Assembly (NCBI GenBank): GCA_900546715.1
Contig: UREA01000003.1
Coordinates: 19,016 to 83,015 of the forward strand
Reading direction: 5' to 3'
DNA length: 64,000 bases
From: an uncultured Mycoplasmatota bacterium
Lineage (GTDB): Bacteria > Bacillota_I > Bacilli_A > RF39 > UBA660
Within the stretch, counting starts at the first letter, position 1, and each line of letters starts with the position of its first letter. Below, in pieces: positions 53,548 to 60,977 of the stretch. Under the pieces are notes generated by a model. It was given only the letters and a program-made list of their open reading frames with translations, had not been told where the DNA came from and did not search any database. Position numbers and translations under genes: made by a program.

Positions 53548-53685
53548 TTATTCACTTAAAGCAACAGTTATAACTTCATCACCTTCATTTAACTCACTAA
53601 ACCGACTATTTATCAAAAATACCATACCTACAATCACTAAATAAAACAAAATTATTCCACTATACTTTTTTAAAACTTCTAACAT
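53548..53685 (-). CDS. 45-residue SOS-controlled membrane protein (YneA/SosA position)
   Basis: MLEVLKKYSGIILFYLVIVG then a short external tail SELNEGDEVITVALSE. One membrane helix. GAGGTAA lies seven bases before the ATG. It is divergent from lexA; its own promoter (TTGACA-17-TAAATT) has a LexA box filling the spacer. In Bacillus and Staphylococcus the gene in this position (yneA, sosA) is an SOS-induced division inhibitor with a membrane helix. This one lacks the LysM domain of YneA, so the role is inferred from place and regulation. Confidence 0.75.
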   Translation of the reverse strand: MLEVLKKYSGIILFYLVIVGMVFLINSRFSELNEGDEVITVALSE

Positions 53686-53709
53686 ATTAATTACCTCTTT
53701 TCTAAAATT

Positions 53710-53787
53710 AATTTATCACGAAAATATGTTCGTGTCAATTATAAATATAAACATTTGTTTGACATTTTACATAAAGTATTGTAAAAT
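53710..53787. promoter_or_regulatory. lexA / small-protein divergent promoters with two LexA boxes
   Basis: Box 1 is CGAAAATATGTTCG (53719-53732), one mismatch from the Gram-positive consensus CGAAC-N4-GTTCG. It lies wholly inside the spacer of the leftward promoter (TTGACA 53733-53738, TAAATT 53710-53715). Box 2 is AAACATTTGTTT (53749-53760), abutting the rightward lexA promoter TTGACA (53759-53764), 17-base spacer, TAAAAT (53782-53787). Each promoter thus has its own operator. Confidence 0.85.
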
Positions 53788-53805
53788 TATATTGGAGGTA
53801 TATAT

Positions 53806-54426
53806 ATGAAAGATATATTAACAAAAAGACAAGAAGAAGTCTTAACTTTTATAAAAAAATATAGTGCTGAACATGGCTATCCCCCAGCAATCAGAGAAAT
53901 ATGTGATGGAGTTGGCCTAAGTAGTCCTGCAACTGTTTTTGTTCATGTTAAAAATTTAGAAAATAAAGGATATTTAAAAACAGAAAACAATAAATTTAGA
54001 GCAATTGAATTATTAGTAGATAATGAATACATCGAAAAAAATGATGATGTAATTAAAGTTCCTTTACTTGGAAAAATTACTGCTGGAAGTCCTATTTTAG
54101 CAATTGAACAACCAGATGAATTTTTTGACCTACCGCAAGCTTTAATTCCTAAAAATGGTAATTGTTTTGTTTTACATGTTAGTGGAACATCTATGATTAA
54201 TAAAGGCATATATGATAATGACTATGTCATAGTAAAACGTCAAAACACTGCTAACAATGGTGATATCGTTGTTGCAATGACTGATGAAAATGAAGTAACT
54301 TTAAAAACATTTTATAAAGAAAAAGATCATATTAGATTACAACCGGAAAATGACACAATGGCTCCTTTAATCTTTGATAACATTACAATACTAGGAAAAG
54401 CGATTGGCCTATATCGTACCATTTAA
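53806..54426 (+). CDS. lexA: LexA repressor, SOS response
   Basis: 206 residues. N-terminal winged helix (LTKRQEEVLTFIKKYSAEHG, GYPPAIREICDGVGLSSPAT). Cleavage site AG in KITAGSPIL. C-terminal peptidase with Ser in HVSGTSMINKGI and Lys in EVTLKTFY. Full length. GGAGG precedes the ATG. Confidence 0.97.
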   Translation: MKDILTKRQEEVLTFIKKYSAEHGYPPAIREICDGVGLSSPATVFVHVKNLENKGYLKTENNKFRAIELLVDNEYIEKNDDVIKVPLLGKITAGSPILAIEQPDEFFDLPQALIPKNGNCFVLHVSGTSMINKGIYDNDYVIVKRQNTANNGDIVVAMTDENEVTLKTFYKEKDHIRLQPENDTMAPLIFDNITILGKAIGLYRTI

Positions 54427-54456
54427 AAAGTGAATTACCAAAAATTCACTTTTTTA
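54427..54456. terminator. bidirectional terminator between lexA and rhomboid genes
   Basis: AAAGTGAATT / AATTCACTTT with T-runs on both strands; it overlaps the last codon of the rhomboid gene. Confidence 0.85.
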
Positions 54457-55614
54457 TTTTACAAAAAATACAATGTAACTTAAGAAAACAATGAGTAATA
54501 TTAGAACAATCCAACCATTAACTTTATCTCGAGTTTTACTTTTATTTTCAATACCTATTGCCATAGAAGCAAGATAACCTCCAATTAATCCTCCAATATG
54601 AGCGGCATTATCAACACCACTTACCATAAAACCCAATAAAAGATTAAGTACTATAACCGGAATAATTTGAGTTTTAATAGCTTCGCTCAAATATAAACGA
54701 TAATGATATCCAAAATAAAGCAAAGCACCCATTAAACCAAATATTGCCCCACTGGCACCAACTGACACTATATTAGCTTCATTAAAAATCAATGAAAGTA
54801 AATTACCACATATTGCACTAATTAAATTAACAAATAAAAATTTAAATTTACCAATAAATGTTTCTACTTGGGTACCTATTATCACCAAAGAATACATATT
54901 GACAAGCAAATGAATTAAGCTAACATGTAAGAAAGCCGCACTAATAAGTCGCCAAACTTCTCCACTTTGAACTATTAATAAATTGTTACCACCAAAATTA
55001 ACTAAAGCATTAATACCAATATTGAAAAAATTATTGCTATTAATACCTAAAATAATATACATTACAACGCAAATAAGTAATATTAATTTAGTCATAATAA
55101 TTTTCTTTGGTGAAAATACTTTTTCAAATAATTTATTATCTTTATAAGTCTTTTCATTAATATCATGTGTTACATTAATTATTAAATCCAAACCATCTTT
55201 AGTATCTAACAATTCATTTTCCAAATTAGGAAAAATTTCTTTTAATTCTTTATTTTTTTTAATATCATTTAAAGAATTCACATTAATTGTTTCAATATTA
55301 TTATATAATCTTGGCTCAACTTTTTTATCTAAATCCAAATAAATATTTAAGGCATTCATTTTAAAAGATAATGTCTTTTTCTTAATTTGTTTTATTATAT
55401 GTTGAACTTTAAATAAATCAAATTTATATTGTTCATCATTAATAACCTTATTACAACTAATTCTAATAACTCTATATGGTCCATCTAAATTTTCTAACCA
55501 AATTTCATCTTTTACTCCTTGAACATTTATTGGGGAATAATTCTCTTTAGTTACAAAATAATGGACTAAACTCATCATAATTTGTTCATTCTTTCTTATA
55601 ATTACTGAAGGCAT
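54454..55614 (-). CDS. rhomboid-family intramembrane serine protease
   Basis: 386 residues from ATG 55614 (GAGGAGATG upstream). An N-terminal cytoplasmic region of 170 residues is followed by six or seven helices with the catalytic Ser in GASGAIFGLMG and His in NAAHIGGLIGGYLAS, and HVSLIHLLVNMYSL of the family's second helix. The long N-terminal domain is like Bacillus YqgP (GluP), which also takes part in membrane protein quality control. Confidence 0.92.
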   Translation of the reverse strand: MPSVIIRKNEQIMMSLVHYFVTKENYSPINVQGVKDEIWLENLDGPYRVIRISCNKVINDEQYKFDLFKVQHIIKQIKKKTLSFKMNALNIYLDLDKKVEPRLYNNIETINVNSLNDIKKNKELKEIFPNLENELLDTKDGLDLIINVTHDINEKTYKDNKLFEKVFSPKKIIMTKLILLICVVMYIILGINSNNFFNIGINALVNFGGNNLLIVQSGEVWRLISAAFLHVSLIHLLVNMYSLVIIGTQVETFIGKFKFLFVNLISAICGNLLSLIFNEANIVSVGASGAIFGLMGALLYFGYHYRLYLSEAIKTQIIPVIVLNLLLGFMVSGVDNAAHIGGLIGGYLASMAIGIENKSKTRDKVNGWIVLILLIVFLSYIVFFVK

Positions 55615-55676
55615 ATACACATCTCCTCGCATTTTATTTTACAATAAATCATATATTTAGTAAAGAGGTGATAATT

Positions 55677-56006
55677 TTGTTTTTCTATATACTTTACATT
55701 ATTGCTTTAATCTGTATACTAATTCCCATATTAAAAATCATTAATTTTTATTTATTACGAGAAAACACAATCTTTCTTCTCCTTACTAATTACATATTAA
55801 ATATTACTTCTGCAATATTTTTCGGCTACTTTAACAACTATTTATTTGCCCTTATTTTTATATTAGCACTTTTAATATTTTCTATTTTACTTATAAAAGA
55901 GTTTAAGAACATTCTCGGTTTTTACCAACTTTTATCTATTCCCTATCTTTTAGTAGTGTCTTTCTCTTTTGTTTATACTTTAATTATGTTCCTCCAAAAT
56001 ATTTAA
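55677..56006 (+). CDS. polytopic small membrane protein, about 109 aa
   Basis: Almost wholly hydrophobic, three to four helices (FYILYIIALICILIPILKII, ALIFILALLIFSILLI). GAGGTGAT before the TTG at 55677 sets the start better than GTG 55668, which overlaps that site. The 3' end overlaps rluD by 27 bases on the other strand. Unrecognised. Confidence 0.6.
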   Translation: MFFYILYIIALICILIPILKIINFYLLRENTIFLLLTNYILNITSAIFFGYFNNYLFALIFILALLIFSILLIKEFKNILGFYQLLSIPYLLVVSFSFVYTLIMFLQNI

Positions 56007-56873
56007 ATAATCTTGAAATTCTTTTGGTAAATCACATCTAAATTCTAGTTTTTCTTTAGTAATTGGATGAATAAATCTTAAATATTCTGAATGTAAAAAT
56101 TGTCCAAATGCTGTACTTTCTTTCTTATTATAAACTGGATCATTATGTATCGGATAGCCAATATAAGCCATGTGAACTCTAATTTGATGAGTTCGTCCTG
56201 TTTCTAAAATTAATCTTATTAAAGTATTATTGGAATATTTTTTTATTACTTCAAAATGTGTTATTGCATTTTTACCACCAGATGCAACAGTCATTTTTTG
56301 ATAATTTTCTTTACTTCTTTTAATTGGGGCATCAATAGTTCCCATTGATACTTCTATAACTCCATCAACTAAAGCCACATACTCTCTATGAATATTGTGT
56401 TTTTTAAATTCTTCTGAAAGTATTTCATGTGTCTTATTTTCTTTAGCAACAAGCATTAAACCAGATGTATCTTTATCAAGTCTATGAACTATACCAGGCC
56501 TATTATTATCTCCAATATCACTTAAATTTTTTGTATAATAAATTAGTCCATTTACTAAAGTATTATCAAAATTTCCATTACCAGGATGCACAACTAACCC
56601 ACTAGGTTTATTAATAACCATTAAATATTCATCTTCATATACAATATCTATAGGTATATTTGAAGCTGATACATTTGTATCTTTAACAAATCCATCTTTA
56701 ATTTCTATATTATCTCCAACTACTGGCTTATAACTTGCTTTTACCTTTTTTCCATTTACTAAAATATAATCATTATTTAACATCTTCGTTATAGTTTCTC
56801 TACTATAATCACTTACTCTTGCTAAATATTTATCTATTCTCTCATTTACTTCTTCGTCTACTACTAACTTCAT
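55980..56873 (-). CDS. rluD: RluD-family 23S rRNA pseudouridine synthase
   Basis: 297 residues. N-terminal S4 RNA-binding domain (ERIDKYLARVSDYSRETITK), then the catalytic domain with RPGIVHRLDKDTSGLML (catalytic Asp in HRLDKDTSG), REYVALVDG and LETGRTHQIRVHM. It overlaps lspA by 32 bases. The lspA-rluD pairing is conserved in Bacillota. Confidence 0.94.
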   Translation of the reverse strand: MKLVVDEEVNERIDKYLARVSDYSRETITKMLNNDYILVNGKKVKASYKPVVGDNIEIKDGFVKDTNVSASNIPIDIVYEDEYLMVINKPSGLVVHPGNGNFDNTLVNGLIYYTKNLSDIGDNNRPGIVHRLDKDTSGLMLVAKENKTHEILSEEFKKHNIHREYVALVDGVIEVSMGTIDAPIKRSKENYQKMTVASGGKNAITHFEVIKKYSNNTLIRLILETGRTHQIRVHMAYIGYPIHNDPVYNKKESTAFGQFLHSEYLRFIHPITKEKLEFRCDLPKEFQDYLNILEEHN

Positions 56874-57321
56874 TTTCTTCTCCTTTAATTATAGCTATAA
56901 TTACGAGTGAAAAGCCAATAACTATAGCCGTATCTGCAAAATTAAATACTGGAAAACTATAATCAAATATAAAAAAGTGCAAATAATCAATTACATAACC
57001 ATAAACTACCCTATCTATTAAATTACCAACTAATCCCCCATAAATAAGAGCAAAAGCTACTATATTTCTTTTGTTTTCTACAAAAACACTTTGGTATTTT
57101 AACAAAAGAAAAAAAGCAATAATAGCAATAATTATTAAAAGTATTTGGCTTCCTTCAAAAATGCTCCAAGCAGCCCCAGTATTATATACCTTAGTTATAT
57201 AAAAAAAACTATGTATTACTTCAATACTTTCATTAGTACTTAAAATATTATCAATTAATATTTTAAGTACTTGATCTATTAATAAAATAATTGTAGCTAT
57301 AATTAAACTTTTTTTCTTCAT
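56842..57321 (-). CDS. lspA: lipoprotein signal peptidase II
   Basis: 159 residues, four membrane helices, with the aspartic protease signatures: LIDQVLKI, YNTGAAWSIFEG, GGLVGNLIDRVVYGYVIDYL (catalytic Asp in NLIDR) and FPVFNFADTAIVIG (second Asp in NFADT). Removes signal peptides of prolipoproteins. Confidence 0.97.
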   Translation of the reverse strand: MKKKSLIIATIILLIDQVLKILIDNILSTNESIEVIHSFFYITKVYNTGAAWSIFEGSQILLIIIAIIAFFLLLKYQSVFVENKRNIVAFALIYGGLVGNLIDRVVYGYVIDYLHFFIFDYSFPVFNFADTAIVIGFSLVIIAIIKGEENEVSSRRRSK

Positions 57322-57342
57322 GTCTTTACTATATCACATTTT

Positions 57343-57564
57343 TCATTTATTTACTAGTATAACATCTGACCCTATCTTAACAATATCTTTAAAATTAAAA
57401 CTCATTTCACTATTTTTTAATACTTTTCTAAATAATTTTTTCTCTTCAGCAACAAACCCTAAAATATGACCTTCATTATTTATTTCTACATCCACAATTC
57501 TTCCTAAATTAACTCCATTTTTAATACTAATTATATCTTTATTTTGTAATTCACTCAAATACAT
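57343..57564 (-). CDS. ylmC: YlmC/YmxH-family PRC-barrel sporulation protein
   Basis: 73 residues: MYLSELQNKDIISIKNGVNL, GRIVDVEINNEGHI, KIGSDVILV. This is the YlmC/YmxH family, PRC-barrel fold. In Bacillus such a gene also follows sigG. Role is not settled. Confidence 0.88.
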   Translation of the reverse strand: MYLSELQNKDIISIKNGVNLGRIVDVEINNEGHILGFVAEEKKLFRKVLKNSEMSFNFKDIVKIGSDVILVNK

Positions 57565-57586
57565 ATAACCACCATTAAATTATATG

Positions 57587-58363
57587 TTATTTAATTTGTT
57601 TTTTTAAATTAAGTAATGCACTTTTTTCTAACCTTGATACTTGGGCTTGACTTATTCCAAGACTATCAGCAATTTCCATCTGCGTCTTACCAACAATAAA
57701 TCGCTCTAATAAAATATCTTTCTCACGTTTTTTTAATTTAAGCAAAGCTTTTCTTAGGGAAATTAACATATCTTTATCACTATTTTTGTCTTTAACATCA
57801 GCAATTTGATCAAACAAATATATAGTATCTCCCCCATCATTATAAATGGGCTCAAATATACTTGTTGGTTCTCTTAAAGAATCTAGAGCAAAAGCTACTT
57901 GATATTCATCAATACCTAATACATCACTAATTTTACTAGCTGGTGCCTCAACTCCATGCTCTTTAACATAATCATCTTTAAACTTAATTATTTTATATGC
58001 TAAATCTTTAATACTCCGACTTACTCTTAGTTGTGTATTATCCCGAATAAATCTTTTTATTTCTCCAACAATAAGAGGAACAGCATAAGTACTAAGTTTA
58101 AGACCATATGATAAATCAAAGTTATCAATAGCTTTAATTAAACCAATAACTCCTACTTGAAATAAATCATCCATATTAATATCACTACGATTAAAATTCT
58201 TTAATATACTTAATACTAATTTTAAATTACCATTAATAAGTTCCGTCTTAGCATCAATATCCCCATTTTTAAGTCTTACAAATAACTGGGTCATTTCTTC
58301 GTTTGTAAGCACCTTGATTTCACTTGTATTAATACCTGTAATATCTACTTTATATCTCGCCAT
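57587..58363 (-). CDS. sigG: sporulation sigma factor SigG
   Basis: 258 residues. The start has EVLTNEEMTQLFVRLKNGD; region 2 is NLKLVLSILKNF, DLFQVGVIGLIKAIDNFD and KLSTYAVPLIVGEIKRFI; region 3 and 4 end with LGISQAQVSRLEKSALLNLK. SigG directs late forespore genes. The leader carries a hairpin overlapping the ribosome site. It lies near sigE but separated from it by two other genes, unlike Bacillus where they are adjacent. Confidence 0.95.
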   Translation of the reverse strand: MARYKVDITGINTSEIKVLTNEEMTQLFVRLKNGDIDAKTELINGNLKLVLSILKNFNRSDINMDDLFQVGVIGLIKAIDNFDLSYGLKLSTYAVPLIVGEIKRFIRDNTQLRVSRSIKDLAYKIIKFKDDYVKEHGVEAPASKISDVLGIDEYQVAFALDSLREPTSIFEPIYNDGGDTIYLFDQIADVKDKNSDKDMLISLRKALLKLKKREKDILLERFIVGKTQMEIADSLGISQAQVSRLEKSALLNLKKQIK

Positions 58364-58370
58364 ATAAAAA

Positions 58371-58397
58371 TCCTTTCAAACATATTTTGTTTGAAAG
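58371..58397 (-). promoter_or_regulatory. hairpin overlapping the sigG ribosome-binding site
   Basis: On the minus strand CTTTCAAACA (58388-58397) pairs with TGTTTGAAAG (58373-58382); the right arm merges with AAAGGA, the ribosome site seven bases before the ATG. In Bacillus a leader hairpin of sigG has been shown to lower sigG expression from read-through transcripts. The same use here is inference. Confidence 0.7.
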
Positions 58398-58414
58398 AAT
58401 CCATTTTTATACAA

Positions 58415-58900
58415 TTATAAATCTTCTTTTTTTAAAATTTCGTTTGCTCTTTTAAATATTTCATCTCTATATTCTTTATAATTATAAATATTTGGCATTT
58501 CATATTCAAATATATCATCTATTGAAACATTACAATCTTCTAATATCTTAGTTTGATAATATTCAAATGATAAAATCTGTGCTATTGCTTCTATTATGGC
58601 TTTTTTTCTCAAGTTTTTTTTAATTCTCATATTATTATATAGTTTCTTAAATCTCAAAAAATCATCTTCAGCTAGCATTATTTCTTTAGAACTTTGCTCT
58701 AAATTATTAAATTCATCTAATATTTCATCACCTTTAGGTAAAATCTTAATTATTTTAGAAATAATCCCATTTTCTAAAATAACAATTAAATTAATCATCC
58801 AATAATCAAATTCTGGTTTAATATAATAACCTTCATTAGTTTTTAATAAATATTTTTTATTTATTTTTATAACTTCCGTACCATTTGTTACTATAATCAT
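58415..58900 (-). CDS. hypothetical protein, 161 aa
   Basis: Soluble, from ATG 58900 with GGGAGG upstream. Beta-rich start (MIIVTNGTEVIKINKKYLLK), helical middle (AEDDFLRFKKLYNNMRIKKN) and an acidic end. No known motif. It is divergent from the two-HTH regulator at 58998 across a region with two nested inverted repeats, so may be its target. Confidence 0.65.
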   Translation of the reverse strand: MIIVTNGTEVIKINKKYLLKTNEGYYIKPEFDYWMINLIVILENGIISKIIKILPKGDEILDEFNNLEQSSKEIMLAEDDFLRFKKLYNNMRIKKNLRKKAIIEAIAQILSFEYYQTKILEDCNVSIDDIFEYEMPNIYNYKEYRDEIFKRANEILKKEDL

Positions 58901-58925
58901 TTTTTTCCTCCCTTTTAATAATAGC

Positions 58926-58983
58926 ATATTTTCTCGTATTTTCCCACATTTTTGTGGAAATAATATTATTAATGAGAAAATAT
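58926..58983. promoter_or_regulatory. nested inverted repeats between divergent genes
   Basis: ATATTTTCTC (58926-58935) pairs with GAGAAAATAT (58974-58983). Inside lies TTTCC-CACA (58940-58948) with TGTG-GAAA (58953-58960). Both are likely operator dyads of the adjacent two-HTH regulator; the outer copy overlaps its likely promoter. Confidence 0.6.
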
Positions 58984-58997
58984 CATTAGTGATTGTT

Positions 58998-59438
58998 ATG
59001 AAAATTGAAAGATTAAAAAGTATACGAGAAAATAAAGAACTTACTCAAGCAAAAGTTGCTAACATTTTAAATGTAGAAAGATCTACTTATACTGGTTGGG
59101 AAACAGGTCGTGACACTATTCCCCTAGTAAGACTAAATGTAGTATGTCGTACCTTTAATGTTTCATTTGATTATATCATGGGTTTAAGTGACAAACCAAA
59201 AAGTTATGAAGAAATAGATGTAAATGCTAAAGTAATAGGTAATAATTTTAAAAAATTTAGAAAAGATAAAAAGTTACCTCAAAAAGCCATATTTACTGAA
59301 TTAAATACAACTTCATCAACTTGGTCTGCATATGAAACAGGAAAAGTTATTATTAAAACAGATTTTTTATATACAGTGTGTAAAAAATATAATTTATCAG
59401 TTGATAAAATGCTAAGCAGTAAGGATACTAACGCATAA
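58998..59438 (+). CDS. regulator with two XRE HTH domains, 146 aa
   Basis: Two tandem HTH domains: residues 1-65 (RLKSIRENKELTQAKVANIL, VERSTYTGWETGRDTIP) and 75-140 (NNFKKFRKDKKLPQKAIFTE, TTSSTWSAYETGKVI). Start at ATG 58998 with GTGAT four bases before it. Tandem HTH proteins of this kind bind extended dyads as monomers. It overlaps the sigE 3' end by 11 bases on the other strand. Confidence 0.85.
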   Translation: MKIERLKSIRENKELTQAKVANILNVERSTYTGWETGRDTIPLVRLNVVCRTFNVSFDYIMGLSDKPKSYEEIDVNAKVIGNNFKKFRKDKKLPQKAIFTELNTTSSTWSAYETGKVIIKTDFLYTVCKKYNLSVDKMLSSKDTNA

Positions 59439-60108
59439 TTTGTTTTAGTTTCTTTACTACTTTTTTTTCAATTCTCGAAATATAACTTTGCGAAATACCT
59501 AACATTTCTGCTACTTCTTTTTGAGTATATTCCATTGTATTATTAAGTCCATACCTTAAAGTCATTATTTCTTTATCTCTATCTGATAAACTTTCTATTT
59601 CTTTACTCAAAAACTCCTTATCAACCTTTTTTTCATATTCTTTTGGCACTAAATCAGCATCAGTTCCTAGTATATCTTCTAAATGCAGTTCATTACCTTC
59701 ACTATCAAAGTTTAGAGCATCTTCCAAGGACACTTCACTTCTCTTACGCTTATTCTTACGAAGAAACATTAATATCTCATTACTAATACAACGAGAAGCA
59801 TAAGTAGCAAGTTTAATATTTTTATCAATCTTATAAGTATTAATTCCTTTAATTAATCCAATTGATCCAATACTTACCAAGTCTTCAATATCATAAGTAG
59901 TATTTTCATACTTTTTAGCTAAAAACACTACTAACCTTAAATTATGTTCAATTAATTTATTTCGAGCTTCCTTATCCCCTTGTCTTGCTTTAATCAAGTA
60001 TTCCAGTTCTTTATCTCTATCTAGTGGGGGTGGCAACTTATCAGTTGCTCCAACAAATAATACTTCATTATACTTTGCAATTATTTTTTCAATTAATTTT
60101 CTAAACAT
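59428..60108 (-). CDS. sigE: sporulation sigma factor SigE, pro-protein
   Basis: 226 residues. Pro-region at the N-terminus (MFRKLIEKIIAKYNEVLFVG) then LPPPLDRDKE, as in pro-SigE, then NLRLVVFLAKKYENTTYDIEDL, IKLATYASRCISNEILMFLR and GISQSYISRIEKKVVKKL. SpoIIGA, encoded directly upstream with a 16-base overlap, cleaves the pro-sequence. The pro-region is shorter than that of Bacillus. SigE drives early mother-cell genes. Confidence 0.95.
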   Translation of the reverse strand: MFRKLIEKIIAKYNEVLFVGATDKLPPPLDRDKELEYLIKARQGDKEARNKLIEHNLRLVVFLAKKYENTTYDIEDLVSIGSIGLIKGINTYKIDKNIKLATYASRCISNEILMFLRKNKRKRSEVSLEDALNFDSEGNELHLEDILGTDADLVPKEYEKKVDKEFLSKEIESLSDRDKEIMTLRYGLNNTMEYTQKEVAEMLGISQSYISRIEKKVVKKLKQIMR

Positions 60109-60896
60109 ATATCCTCCATTATCTTATAATTAAGCAAGCAATCCATACTAATTTTATTCATTCCATCAGGTATTATTCCAACTAAATAATTATTTAAAAT
60201 ACTATTATTTATTTTTAAATATCTAATACTAAAACACTCAACTAATCCACTATACCCCACTACCTTAAATGGCACATATATTGGACTTTTATTGTTAATG
60301 TATGGCACCAATAACTTCTTAGATAAAAGTATTACATATTTATGAGTTATAGGATCCCTCAGCTTATTTCCGGTATCTAAAAATCCATTACAATTAAGAG
60401 TCTTTCCATTTTTAAAACAAATAGAAACATTCATATTATATTTTATTGTACTTTTATATCTCTTCTGTTCTTTTATATATAAAAACAAAATAATCGGTGC
60501 AAGTATTATTAAAACAATATAATTAATACTAAATCCATCAAAATAAAATATTAATCCTTCATTTTTATAACTAAATTCCAAACTTAAAAAATATAAGAAA
60601 CCTCCCAAAATTACACTACACATATATAAATATATAAAATTATCAGCCATATATTTTATGCTTTTATATCCAAAAGATATTAAAAGCATTAATATACTAA
60701 CTAGTATTTTAAATACAAATAAAACTATATTATTAATTGGTATAAATAAAATAACTAGAGAGATTGCTCCAAGAATAGCTCCAAAAAGCAATCTTCTAAA
60801 CTTCATATGTCTTTTTAAAGTTATATCAACAGTCATAAGTAATAATAAATCATAACTAAAATTAAGTAAAAATACTAAATCCAAATATATTTTCAT
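60093..60896 (-). CDS. spoIIGA: SpoIIGA, pro-SigE processing peptidase
   Basis: 267 residues from ATG 60896. Five membrane helices in the first 150 residues (LDLVFLLNFSYDLLLLMTVD), then the aspartic protease domain with the active-site CNGFLDTGNKLRDPITH. Dimers cut pro-SigE on a forespore signal. TATAAT at 60912-60917 gives a leader of about nine bases with GTGAT. Confidence 0.93.
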   Translation of the reverse strand: MKIYLDLVFLLNFSYDLLLLMTVDITLKRHMKFRRLLFGAILGAISLVILFIPINNIVLFVFKILVSILMLLISFGYKSIKYMADNFIYLYMCSVILGGFLYFLSLEFSYKNEGLIFYFDGFSINYIVLIILAPIILFLYIKEQKRYKSTIKYNMNVSICFKNGKTLNCNGFLDTGNKLRDPITHKYVILLSKKLLVPYINNKSPIYVPFKVVGYSGLVECFSIRYLKINNSILNNYLVGIIPDGMNKISMDCLLNYKIMEDICLEN

Positions 60897-60920
60897 GATT
60901 ATCACTCAATCATTATACAT

Positions 60921-60950
60921 TATAAAAGCAACAAAATTTGTTGCTTTTTG
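60921..60950 (-). terminator. terminator after fn3-C
   Basis: AAAGCAAC / GTTGCTTT, extended by an AAA/TTT pair block, with a T-run; located between fn3-C and spoIIGA. Confidence 0.8.
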
Positions 60951-60977
60951 TCGAAGATATTAAATTTTTTTAAGTTT

